The notes under the pieces: generated by a model
Database searches by the model: none
What the model saw: the letters and a program-made list of their open reading frames with translations, nothing else
Told to the model about the DNA's origin: nothing
Translations under genes and position numbers: made by a program
In this document: one piece after another, positions 1-7,113 of the stretch
Position numbering within the stretch: position 1 is the first letter of the stretch
How the letters are laid out: each line of letters begins with the position of its first letter
From: Methylococcaceae bacterium
GTDB taxonomy: Bacteria; Pseudomonadota; Gammaproteobacteria; Methylococcales; Methylococcaceae
NCBI GenBank assembly: GCA_012026715.1
Contig: VEPB01000119.1
Location: forward strand, 1-7,865
DNA length: 7,865 nucleotides
Direction of reading: 5' to 3'

Positions 1-1317
1 ATTTTTCGCTACGATCCGATGACGGGGCAATTGTTCTGGGACGAGCGCTCTCAGGAGATTTTTGGCGTTCGGGCGGATCGGTTTGAGGGTCGGCTGGAAG
101 ATTGGTGGGAACGCCTGCACTCCGACGATCAGGCCTCGGCAGAGTCCTATTTCGCCGCCGCCCTGGGAGATCCGGCGCTATCGACCATTGAGTTGACCCA
201 TCGGGTTCCGATCGGGCCGACGATGAGTTTTGTCCGGGCGGCGGCTGCCATCGAACGTTCGCCCGAGGGATTGGCGCGGCGGGTATTCGGCCTCTACTTC
301 GACGACACCGCGCAGCAACAGCGGGAAGCGGCGATTTCGCGGGCCCGGGAGGCCGCCGAATCCGCCAATCGCGCCAAGAGCGTGTTTCTTGCCAACATGT
401 CCCATGAGCTGCGGACGCCGCTCAACGCCATCATGGGGTTCACCCAGCTGATCAGCTACGACCCGGCCATCGGCGAGGAAAACCGGCAACAGCTGCAGGT
501 GGTGTACCAGTCGGCAGAGCACCTGTTGGCCCTTATCGATAGCGTTCTGGAACTGGCGAGGGCCGAAGCCGGCCGAACCCAGTTCGTCATCGAGGCTTTC
601 GATTTGAACGATTTGCTGGAATCGGTCAGCGATATCGTGCGGCTGCGCGCGGAAACCAAGGGGCTTGAGTTCAGCATTTCCCTTGAGGCCGCCGTGCCCA
701 CCCTGGTCACTGGCGATGCGCTGCATCTACGGCAGGTTCTGGTCAACCTGGCCGGCAACGCCCTCAAGTACACGGAGCGCGGAAGCGTGCGGTTGCTTGT
801 GATGCCTTTAGCCGACCGCGCCCTGTTCGAAGTGACAGATACCGGGCCGGGGATTGATGCGTCGGAGTTGGAACGGATCTTTCAACCCTTCTATCAGGCC
901 CATGCCGGGGTGGCGAAGGGGCAGGGCATGGGGCTGGGGTTGTCGATCAGCCGCGAACTCGTCCGTCTCATGGGCGGTGAACTGGCGGTTCGCAGCGCCC
1001 TCGGCAAAGGAACGAGCTTCTCCTTCGCCATTCCCCTGCCACCTGCCGATTTGTCCCAATTCGCCGACACGCTGGATGGCGGATCCTGTTTCGAACGGCC
1101 GGCGCCCGTGCATCCCGACCTCGATCTGACTGCGGTACCGGACAGTCTTCGGCGCGATCTGGCGGCGGCGGCGGACCTGCTGGATCTGGAAGCATCCCGC
1201 CAGTTACTGGAGCGCCTACGCCGCAGCAATCCTGCCGAAGCCATCGTTCTGGGGGAACTGATCGACAGTTACCGGTTCGAGTCGGTGAGCCGGCTGTGCC
1301 GGGGACAAGTGGCCTGA
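1..1317 (+). CDS. Sensor histidine kinase, 3' part (PAS-HisKA-HATPase, 5' truncated by window)
   Basis: Seen: the frame is open from base 1, so the ATG at 19 is probably internal; the stop is TGA at 1315-1317. Residues encoded by about 1-310 read like the end of a PAS sensor domain (FRYDPMTGQLFWDER, then a W-rich segment). A helical linker leads into a HisKA H-box, SHELRTPLNAIMGF, with the phosphoacceptor His at 403-405. The HATPase_c domain is complete: N-box NLAGNALKY (second Asn at 757-759), G1 DTGPGID (838-858), F-box FQPFYQ, G2 GQGMGLGLS (from 919) and GKGTSFSF. Known: such proteins autophosphorylate on His and pass phosphate to an Asp of a receiver domain. About 95 residues follow the catalytic core and include a helical region, LRRDLAAAADLLDLEASRQL, like the tail of some hybrid kinases, but no receiver domain is present. 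Inferred: an orphan kinase signalling to a separate regulator outside the window. The input signal is unknown. Confidence 0.93.
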   Translation: MFRYDPMTGQLFWDERSQEIFGVRADRFEGRLEDWWERLHSDDQASAESYFAAALGDPALSTIELTHRVPIGPTMSFVRAAAAIERSPEGLARRVFGLYFDDTAQQQREAAISRAREAAESANRAKSVFLANMSHELRTPLNAIMGFTQLISYDPAIGEENRQQLQVVYQSAEHLLALIDSVLELARAEAGRTQFVIEAFDLNDLLESVSDIVRLRAETKGLEFSISLEAAVPTLVTGDALHLRQVLVNLAGNALKYTERGSVRLLVMPLADRALFEVTDTGPGIDASELERIFQPFYQAHAGVAKGQGMGLGLSISRELVRLMGGELAVRSALGKGTSFSFAIPLPPADLSQFADTLDGGSCFERPAPVHPDLDLTAVPDSLRRDLAAAADLLDLEASRQLLERLRRSNPAEAIVLGELIDSYRFESVSRLCRGQVA

Positions 1318-1430
1318 GGCAGGAATAACCCCCCTTCCCGCTTCATGGCAGAAAATTGGCGGCAAGGTTCACTGCTACCAGCCAATGGAAACCGAGGGGG
1401 CGTTGCAGAAACGGTCATGGCATGAACTGC

Positions 1431-1472
1431 GGGAAGCCCAGGCGGGCGCCGGAGTAGCTGGCTGGGCTTCCC
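1431..1472. terminator. Hairpin between convergent genes, possible bidirectional terminator
   Basis: An 11-bp perfect inverted repeat, GGGAAGCCCAG (1431-1441) and CTGGGCTTCCC (1462-1472), encloses a 20-nt loop. It sits in the 161-bp gap between the kinase stop (1317) and the cytochrome stop (1479), only 6 nt beyond the latter. Position and stem strength suit termination or 3'-end protection of both converging transcripts. Neither strand has a T-tract after the stem, so it is not a standard intrinsic terminator. Nothing else in 1318-1478 looks like a gene. Confidence 0.5.
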
Positions 1473-1478
1473 GAAGGG

Positions 1479-4400
1479 CTACATGCAATGTCCCATTTGG
1501 GCATTCCAATGATCGGTCACGCAAACCGTCACCGAAAGATTCTGGCTGGCCGTCTTACCCTCTCCGCCGTTCACCAGAACCACAAAACTGATGCTGCCGG
1601 ATGCCTTGGCTGCCGCGATCCAGCTGATCACTCCGGTATCGGGATCGATCGTCATGCCTTTCGGCGCATCCTTCAGGCTGAATTTGCCGGTGACGTTGGT
1701 GGTCACCCGGTAACTGACGGCTTGGCCTGCGTCGAAGCCGCCGATATTCCCTGGACTGGTGACTTCCATGGCGCTGCATTGGCGCAGCTCGTTGTCCCAA
1801 TGGGGGCTGGCTTGCGGACAGTTGAGCGTCACGTTGACCGGCTGTTTCGCCCAACCGCCGCGGCCATCGTTGACGGTGACCGCATAGGTGAAGGTGAACG
1901 GCGGAATCCCCGTGAAATAGATGCTGGAGGGCCATTGGGTCTTGACGATGCCGCTGTCCGGATCCACGGTCATGTCGGCCGGGTGAGTCCCGAGGCTGAA
2001 TTTCAGGGCGTCGCCGTCGGAGTCGCTGGCATCCGCCTTGGCGTTGTACTCATAGGGTTGGCCCAGCACCGCGGTGGTTGCGGCGGTGGGCGCAGCAAAC
2101 ACCGGGGCATGGTTGGGCGAGGTGTTGACATATCCGGTGGCCGTCCCGCATCCGGCGAAGGGGGAGCCCTTGCAACTGGTCTTGATGTCATGGCAGGTGT
2201 TGCAGCCGATCGGAGTCCCCGCCGCGACCTTGACCACCTTCGACTTGAATCCGGCCGCCCGGAGCGTTGGCCAGTCCAGATCGCTGAAATCGAAAGTTCG
2301 GTCCACCGGAGTCTTGGATAGCCGGGTTCCCTTGCGGTCATTGCCGTGACAGGCGGCGCACTGGTCCTCTTCGTTCTTGCCCGGGTTGACCGCATAGTTG
2401 TTATGCCAGCCGCCGATAGTGCTGCCGTCGCTGTTGGCGGTGTCACCTTCGGCATTTTTCCACCAGAAGGGATCATTGATGGGATGGGTGTTGTGGGGAC
2501 CGCCCAGCACACCGGAATCGGCGGGCAAATCGGTCATGTAGATGCCGCCGTCAAGATCGGCCTTGGCCTTGAATGAATCGGCCGTGTGGCAGACGCCGCA
2601 TTCCAGGATGGTCCCGGTGTGGCCTTGCAGTTGCAGTGCCGTGACGTTGTCGTTGGCGCTGGGGTTGCGGTTGGGCCATATGGCGTGGGCGGCGCCGTGG
2701 CAAGCGGCGCAGGGCACGTTGCCGTGGCTGTCCCGGCCTTCCCGGAATAGCGGCGTGTTGGCGTTATAAAACAGGTTGTAGTCCTGGGTCGGATCCGACT
2801 GGGTCGGTCCGAACACCATGAACACCACCGGGAAATCCAGTTGATAGTTGGGCACGACCGCAAAGCGCGATGCATCGGGGTCTTTCAGGTCCACCGCTCT
2901 TGGCGTTGCCGACCAGTCGCTGTCGTCGAAGGCCCGTTTCCGGACCCCGGCGCTGAAAAAGCCGTTCTTGGCATCCTGGCCGACGTTGCCGCTGCCGACG
3001 TGGCAGGAGCCGCAGTCGGGCTGATCGAACCAGGGCTGGCGGTAATCGTCGTTGGCCTGGGAGGTCTTGCGGTCCGGGTGGTTGGGCAGGTCCTTCGGAT
3101 AAGCCTGGCCGACCGCGAGCATGTCGCCGTGACAGTCGAAGCAACTGACACCGGCGGTGTACATCCGGTCCCGGTAGAACTGCTCGCGGTGGCCGGCATG
3201 GCAGCGGTTGCAGTTCTCCTCCATGGGCAGTTGGGTCTTGCCGTCGTCTTCGAAGATCGGGAACAGGCTGGTCGATTTCTTGTTGTTGGGCCCTTGTGAC
3301 CAGTCCCAGCGCTTGTAGCGGCCGGAGCTTTCGCGCTGGATGTCGGTCTTGTCGGCGTTCCATTGCAGTTGCCCGTGGAAACGGTGGATCGCCACGGAGT
3401 AGTTGGGGGCGTAGTTGTAACTGTTGATGTCCCAACCGGGCATGTCCCAGCCCGCCCGGTTGAAGGGCACGCTGGCCTGGGCCGTGTAATGGCAGCCGTA
3501 ACAGGGGTGGGGCGAGTCGGCCGTGACTTTGCCGTCGCTGGTGACGCCATTCAGCATGTAGTCGGTGAAGTACATTTCGTCGTAGAAATCATGCAGGCTG
3601 CTGAAATTGAAGGAGGCCGCATACTCCTGATCAAAGACGCTGTCGGGATCGCCACCGAAATCGGCCGCCACCGTCTTGAAGAGCGGTTCCGATAGCTTCT
3701 TGTCCGGCGGATTGGCTTGGTCCCACCAGCTTGCAAACGCCGTGGAGTGGAAGGCGTCTTCGGTGTAGGGCGGCAGGCCTTCCTGCTGCTTCTGGGTATT
3801 CGGCTTGGCCGCTATCTTGCCTTTTTCATGACATTCCCGGCAGTGGAAGTCGGAGCCGGCGCTCACGACCGCGTCCGCCCTGGCTTTCACGGTTTCGGTG
3901 GCGCTGCCGTTTGCGTCCTTTTGCACCGCCTCGACGCGGAGGATGGGATAGGGGTTGACCCGTCCCCGGTCATCCACTCCGGTCAGGGGAATCATGTTGG
4001 CTTCGAAGCGTTTGGCTTGGGCGTCGTAGCGGGAAAACGGCTGTGGGTCGTTGTTGCTGTAGGGCGCTGCGATGCCCGGCATGTAGCGGCCATGGTCCGG
4101 ATTGATCGGCGTCATGAACTTGGCTTCGCAGGCCGCGTAATTCTCGGCATCCTTGGGGTCGGTGGCGTCGTGTTTGCACCCGTGGAAAATGCCTTCGTCG
4201 GGTATCACCGGCAGTGCCGATGCCCAGTCATAGTCGTAATAGGCCGCCTGCATCCAGTTCACGCTGACATAACCGTCGGCCAGGTTCTCGGTGCGATCGA
4301 AGGTTTCCCATCGGTCGGTTTTCTGGATCAAGGCGTCCTTGAGGGTGACGCCGGCTTTGCCGTTCTGCGCCAGGGGCCAGTTCTGACTGGTGGAATTGAT

Positions 4401-5393
4401 GGAGCCGCGACCGGCCGGATCGCTGGGGTTGGAACCTGCGGAATAACGCAATCCGACCGCGGCGTCGCCGGTGTTTACGGCGTTGTCGCCGACCACCGGC
4501 GGCTTCTTGTCCTTGGCATAGACTACCGCGCGCAGGCTGTTGACGACCGGGTTGAAGCCGCTGTAGCCGCCGGGAATCAGCTTCATGTCGCTGGCGTTCT
4601 GGAAGGTCCAGTCCTCATAGGGCAGAACCACCAGCTTGCCTTGGGCGCTGTCCAGTTGCTCGCCGAGACCGGCGGGTTCCTGTTCCGTCACTTTGGCGGG
4701 AAAGTCCGCCTGGTCGCTGGCCGGGTTGCCAACCACCACCTCGATGCTGTCCTCGCAGTAGCGGCGCTGCCCGTCGATGGCGGCGAACCGCACCCGATAG
4801 CGGCTGTTGTCGCGAATGAACTTGACCGTTGCCTTGGATCCGGTCGAGCGCCGATAGACGGCCGGTTCGACGCCGCTGTCCTCTTCGCCCAGGACGCCGC
4901 CGGCAAAATCCCATTCCAGTTTCAGCGGCTTGGCCTGGCGATCCCGCAGTTTGGCCTGGCCTTTGAAAGAAACTGCCTGGTTCAGGGCAATCTGCACCTC
5001 CCCGCGCGGTTCGAGGATTTTGCAGCTGGGTGTTTTGCCGCAGTTCTTGGGTGCGCCGGCCACGGGCTTTTGTGCCTCCAGTGCGCCCCATTGCGCGCGG
5101 ATCGTGCAGGGAATCGAAGCCAGGTCGGCCGCGGCTAGAGTCACACTGAAAGTCGGCGCGGGTGCGGTTCCAAGGATCTTGCCATTGACATCGAGTAGGT
5201 CCACGGAACTGCCCGCCGGGGCGTTTTTCAGGCGGCCATGGATGGTCAGTTGGCCGTCTTGCAAGCGAACCTTGCCCAGGCTTAGCTTGGGTTTTCCGGC
5301 GGCGTGCAAGGGTGCCGCCGTCATGAAGAGAAGCATGAAACCGGTTAGTGCACTGGCCCACAGGCCCTCAGCCAATTTTATCCGCCGCGCCAT
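1479..5393 (-). CDS. Secreted nine-haem c-type cytochrome with Ig-like domains
   Basis: Numbering is from the ATG at 5391-5393 (1304 residues). I prefer it to the in-frame GTG at 5400-5402 because GGGGTGG (5399-5405) sits at good Shine-Dalgarno distance from it. Seen: an N-terminal RR/K region and hydrophobic stretch end in PLHAA, a Sec signal peptide cleaved near residue 31. Residues about 105-225 look Ig/PKD-like; about 225-515 are haem-free and unrecognised. Nine CXXCH motifs begin at residues 518, 631, 728, 751, 794, 895, 932, 1012 and 1064. Many other His residues (AIHRFHG, AAHAIW, GPHNTHP, GWHNNY) could be distal ligands. Two Ig-like modules with DPDSG/DPDTG motifs finish the protein. 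Known: CXXCH Cys pairs bind haem covalently after export. Inferred: periplasmic or surface electron transfer; some methanotrophs, e.g. Methylococcus capsulatus, display multihaem cytochromes on the surface. Substrate and redox partner are unknown. It appears monocistronic. Confidence 0.9.
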   Translation of the reverse strand: MARRIKLAEGLWASALTGFMLLFMTAAPLHAAGKPKLSLGKVRLQDGQLTIHGRLKNAPAGSSVDLLDVNGKILGTAPAPTFSVTLAAADLASIPCTIRAQWGALEAQKPVAGAPKNCGKTPSCKILEPRGEVQIALNQAVSFKGQAKLRDRQAKPLKLEWDFAGGVLGEEDSGVEPAVYRRSTGSKATVKFIRDNSRYRVRFAAIDGQRRYCEDSIEVVVGNPASDQADFPAKVTEQEPAGLGEQLDSAQGKLVVLPYEDWTFQNASDMKLIPGGYSGFNPVVNSLRAVVYAKDKKPPVVGDNAVNTGDAAVGLRYSAGSNPSDPAGRGSINSTSQNWPLAQNGKAGVTLKDALIQKTDRWETFDRTENLADGYVSVNWMQAAYYDYDWASALPVIPDEGIFHGCKHDATDPKDAENYAACEAKFMTPINPDHGRYMPGIAAPYSNNDPQPFSRYDAQAKRFEANMIPLTGVDDRGRVNPYPILRVEAVQKDANGSATETVKARADAVVSAGSDFHCRECHEKGKIAAKPNTQKQQEGLPPYTEDAFHSTAFASWWDQANPPDKKLSEPLFKTVAADFGGDPDSVFDQEYAASFNFSSLHDFYDEMYFTDYMLNGVTSDGKVTADSPHPCYGCHYTAQASVPFNRAGWDMPGWDINSYNYAPNYSVAIHRFHGQLQWNADKTDIQRESSGRYKRWDWSQGPNNKKSTSLFPIFEDDGKTQLPMEENCNRCHAGHREQFYRDRMYTAGVSCFDCHGDMLAVGQAYPKDLPNHPDRKTSQANDDYRQPWFDQPDCGSCHVGSGNVGQDAKNGFFSAGVRKRAFDDSDWSATPRAVDLKDPDASRFAVVPNYQLDFPVVFMVFGPTQSDPTQDYNLFYNANTPLFREGRDSHGNVPCAACHGAAHAIWPNRNPSANDNVTALQLQGHTGTILECGVCHTADSFKAKADLDGGIYMTDLPADSGVLGGPHNTHPINDPFWWKNAEGDTANSDGSTIGGWHNNYAVNPGKNEEDQCAACHGNDRKGTRLSKTPVDRTFDFSDLDWPTLRAAGFKSKVVKVAAGTPIGCNTCHDIKTSCKGSPFAGCGTATGYVNTSPNHAPVFAAPTAATTAVLGQPYEYNAKADASDSDGDALKFSLGTHPADMTVDPDSGIVKTQWPSSIYFTGIPPFTFTYAVTVNDGRGGWAKQPVNVTLNCPQASPHWDNELRQCSAMEVTSPGNIGGFDAGQAVSYRVTTNVTGKFSLKDAPKGMTIDPDTGVISWIAAAKASGSISFVVLVNGGEGKTASQNLSVTVCVTDHWNAQMGHCM
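1485..2112 (-). repeat. Tandem C-terminal modules of the cytochrome: Ig-like domain plus Cys loop, twice
   Basis: Within the cytochrome gene, protein module 1 starts near NHAPVF, carries MTVDPDSG and ends in a 15-residue loop C-PQASPHWDNELRQ-C (1776-1820). Module 2 carries MTIDPDTGVISW and ends in a 13-residue loop C-VTDHWNAQMGH-C (1485-1523), one residue before the stop. The shared pattern is a beta-strand such as VTLNC or VTVC, then HW(D/N), then Cys. The DPD(S/T)G signature resembles the He_PIG type of Ig-like domain. The cysteines are not in CXXCH motifs, so disulphide formation is likelier than haem binding. The repeat is at protein level; the DNA copies have diverged. Confidence 0.65.
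2190..3842 (-). other. Haem-binding core of the cytochrome (nine CXXCH codon groups)
   Basis: The motif codons are at 3828-3842 (CRECH), 3489-3503 (CYGCH), 3198-3212 (CNRCH), 3129-3143 (CFDCH), 3000-3014 (CGSCH), 2697-2711 (CAACH), 2586-2600 (CGVCH), 2346-2360 (CAACH) and 2190-2204 (CNTCH). All are in the same frame. Motifs 3, 4 and 5 are close together (23 and 43 residues apart) and motifs 6 and 7 form a pair 37 residues apart. The first two are isolated by about 100 residues. I saw no CX3CH or CX4CH variants. Confidence 0.9.
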
Positions 5394-5398
5394 CGCCG

Positions 5399-5405
5399 CC
5401 ACCCC
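5399..5405 (-). promoter_or_regulatory. Ribosome binding site that decides the cytochrome start
   Basis: On the minus strand GGGGTGG lies 5 nt before the ATG at 5391-5393. The GTG alternative (5400-5402) overlaps this purine run and has only a weak site of its own, so the ATG is the better start. The choice changes the protein by three residues. Confidence 0.5.
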
Positions 5406-5427
5406 GTTGTTCTGATCGTTGTTTTAA

Positions 5428-5445
5428 ACCGGAGCACTGTCCGGT
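5428..5445. repeat. Short dyad in the cytochrome leader
   Basis: Perfect 6-bp arms ACCGGA (5428-5433) and TCCGGT (5440-5445) are separated by 6 nt. The dyad is about 35 bp upstream of the cytochrome ATG, where a repressor or a leader RNA hairpin could act. In GC-rich DNA an 18-bp dyad like this can also arise by chance. I could not place a convincing -35/-10 pair around it. Confidence 0.3.
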
Positions 5446-5552
5446 CGCTCGGGAGAACCGGCGGAGTTCAAGCAGGATCTGTTCCCTCCCTTTGAAGCGG
5501 GAGAAATCATCAGGTTGAAGCGTGGATCCGGGGGGAAGTTGGAGCGGGTTGA

Positions 5553-5582
5553 GGCAAATGACGCAGGCGTGAGTCATTTGCC
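5553..5582. repeat. Inverted repeat upstream of the cytochrome gene, candidate operator or attenuator
   Basis: Perfect 10-bp arms GGCAAATGAC (5553-5562) and GTCATTTGCC (5573-5582) flank a 10-nt spacer; two further spacer pairs (CA/TG) form after one mismatch. The centre is about 175 bp before the cytochrome ATG and about 100 bp after the PhoH stop. The AT-containing arms stand out from the GC-rich surroundings. No T-tract follows on either strand. It may be a regulator's operator for the cytochrome gene or a hairpin that protects or attenuates the upstream operon's RNA. Confidence 0.5.
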
Positions 5583-5632
5583 GCGGTTCGTCAGGGCGAT
5601 GCCCATCAGGCCAATGGAGTGCGGGTGAGGTG

Positions 5633-5650
5633 GGAGGCGATGGTGCCTCC
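5633..5650 (-). terminator. Small hairpin after the PhoH-type gene, weak terminator candidate
   Basis: GGAGGC (5633-5638) and GCCTCC (5645-5650) form a 6-bp all-GC-rich stem with a 6-nt loop, 18 nt downstream of the PhoH-type stop at 5669. There is no U-tract. The rest of 5394-5668 (275 bp) contains the other inverted repeats and no gene I can support. Confidence 0.3.
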
Positions 5651-5668
5651 GCCTTTGCGTGCCGTCGA

Positions 5669-7084
5669 CTAGAGGGTGTCTGCCGCGAAATCCGCTAGGC
5701 GCGAACGTTCGCCCCGGCGCAGGGTGATGTGGGCGCCGTAAGCCCAGGGCTTGAAGCGATCCACCACGTAGGTGAGGCCCGAGGTGGTTCCGGTGAGGTA
5801 AGGCGTGTCGATCTGGGCGATGTTGCCCAGGCAGACGATCTTGCTGCCGGGGCCGGCGCGGGTGATCAGGGTCTTCATCTGCTTGGAGGTGAGGTTCTGG
5901 GCCTCGTCCAGGATGATGTAGCGGTTGAGGAAGGTGCGGCCGCGCATGAAATTGAGGGAACGCACCTTGACCCGGCTCATGAGCAGGTTGTTGGTGGCGG
6001 CCCGTTCCCAGTCGCCGGCGTTGCCATGGTTGTTGAGCAGTTCCAGGTTGTCCAGCAGGGCGCCCATCCAGGGCGTCATCTTCTCCTCCTCGGTGCCCGG
6101 CAGGAAGCCGATGTCCTCGCCCAGGGGGATGGTTTCCCGGGTCATCACGATTTCCTTGTAGAGCTTGTCGTCCAAGGTCTGGGCCAGGCCGGCCGCCAGG
6201 GTCAACAGGGTCTTGCCGGTGCCCGCCTGGCCCAGCAGGGTGACGAAGTCGATGTCCGGGTCCATCAGCACGTTGAGGGCAAAATTCTGTTCCCGGTTGC
6301 GGGCCTGGATGCCCCACACGCTGTGCTGGGGGCTGCGGTAGTCCCGCGCCAGCTCGATCACCGCCGAGCCGTTTTCGCGGGTTCGGACGATGGCCTCGAA
6401 GTCGGAACCGTCGTTGAGGTAGAGGAACTGGTTGGCGTACCAGTCTTTCACCAGGGGGCCGGCGACCTTGTAAAAGGTTCGGCCCTTGTGGTCCTTCCAG
6501 GATTCCATCTTGCCGCCGTGAGTGCTCCAGAAGTCCGCCGGCAGTTCGTAGATGCCGCTGTAGAGCAGGTTGATATCGTCCAGCACCTGGTCGGTGTGGT
6601 AGTCCTCCGCGCGGATGCCCAGCACCGAGGCCTTGATGCGCATGTTGATGTCCTTCGACACCAGCACCACCTGGCAGTCGGGGCGATCCTCCGCGAGCGC
6701 CAGGGTGGTGACCAGGATGGAGTTGTCGGCCACGCCGCCCGGCAGGATGTCCGGCAGGGTGGAGGACATGCGGCTGACCTGGAAAAACAGCCGGCCGGTG
6801 CAGCGCTCGTCGATGCGGGCGGCGTAAACCGCCTGCGGCAAGGGAATGCCTTCGTTGATGGCATCCAGGTCCGCGTGCTGGATCAGTTCATCGAGGAAGC
6901 GGCTGGCCTGACGGGCGTTGCGGGCAATGTCGGTGAGGCCTTTTTTCGATCGGTCCAGTTCTTCCAGCACGATCATGGGGATGTAGATGTCGTGCTCCTG
7001 GAACCGGAACAGCGACGAGGGATCGTGCATCAGCACGTTGGTGTCGAGGATGAACAGCTTCTTTTTTTCTTCGGTCATGGTCAT
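5669..7084 (-). CDS. PIN-PhoH fusion protein (PhoH family ATPase with N-terminal PIN domain)
   Basis: The product is 471 residues from the ATG at 7082-7084, a usual length for this family; a second ATG lies two codons on. Longer in-frame starts would run into bcp and add a low-complexity leader, so I reject them. Seen: residues 10-150 form a PIN nuclease-like domain with FILDTN (Asp14), LEELDR (Glu42) and VSKDINMR (Asp145), all expected acidic site positions. The C-terminal half is PhoH: Walker A GQAGTGKT (285-292), PLGEDIGFLPGT, Walker B YIILDEAQ (Asp393-Glu394), then GNIAQIDTPYL and LRRGERS. Known: PIN-PhoH proteins (PhoH2 type) combine ATP hydrolysis with RNase or RNA-unwinding activity and are cytoplasmic; their cellular role is poorly defined. 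It starts 29 nt after bcp, so it probably shares that operon. The name PhoH reflects similarity and does not prove phosphate control. Confidence 0.93.
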   Translation of the reverse strand: MTMTEEKKKLFILDTNVLMHDPSSLFRFQEHDIYIPMIVLEELDRSKKGLTDIARNARQASRFLDELIQHADLDAINEGIPLPQAVYAARIDERCTGRLFFQVSRMSSTLPDILPGGVADNSILVTTLALAEDRPDCQVVLVSKDINMRIKASVLGIRAEDYHTDQVLDDINLLYSGIYELPADFWSTHGGKMESWKDHKGRTFYKVAGPLVKDWYANQFLYLNDGSDFEAIVRTRENGSAVIELARDYRSPQHSVWGIQARNREQNFALNVLMDPDIDFVTLLGQAGTGKTLLTLAAGLAQTLDDKLYKEIVMTRETIPLGEDIGFLPGTEEEKMTPWMGALLDNLELLNNHGNAGDWERAATNNLLMSRVKVRSLNFMRGRTFLNRYIILDEAQNLTSKQMKTLITRAGPGSKIVCLGNIAQIDTPYLTGTTSGLTYVVDRFKPWAYGAHITLRRGERSRLADFAADTL

Positions 7085-7113
7085 GCTCGATCCGGCGGTC
7101 GGAGTGGGTGAAT

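Noticed and set aside
1385..1591. 68-codon + strand frame in the convergent gap
   Set aside because: It crosses the hairpin and the cytochrome 3' end, has no clear ribosome site and no recognisable sequence.
1488..2321. 277-codon + strand frame under the cytochrome C-terminus
   Set aside because: Antisense to the Ig-like modules, with no recognisable domain; a shadow frame.
3717..5138. 473-codon open frame on the + strand opposite the cytochrome
   Set aside because: It is antisense to a gene with nine CXXCH motifs and a signal peptide, its translation is a Val/Gly/Ala-rich string without domains, and such frames are common opposite GC-rich genes.
5368..5577. 69-codon - strand frame between the PhoH gene and the cytochrome
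   Set aside because: It overlaps the cytochrome signal peptide in another frame, starts inside the inverted repeat and lacks a ribosome site; its CVIC stretch is not a haem motif.
5394..5668. Sigma-70 or sigma-54 promoter for the cytochrome
   Set aside because: A TAAAAC box lies near 5421-5426 on the minus strand, but no acceptable -35 element or TGGCAC/TTGCA pair is spaced with it.
5729..7111. 460-codon open frame on the + strand opposite the PIN-PhoH gene
   Set aside because: The opposite strand encodes a full PIN-PhoH protein with all motifs; this frame is a codon-bias shadow rich in Gly, Val, Gln and His.
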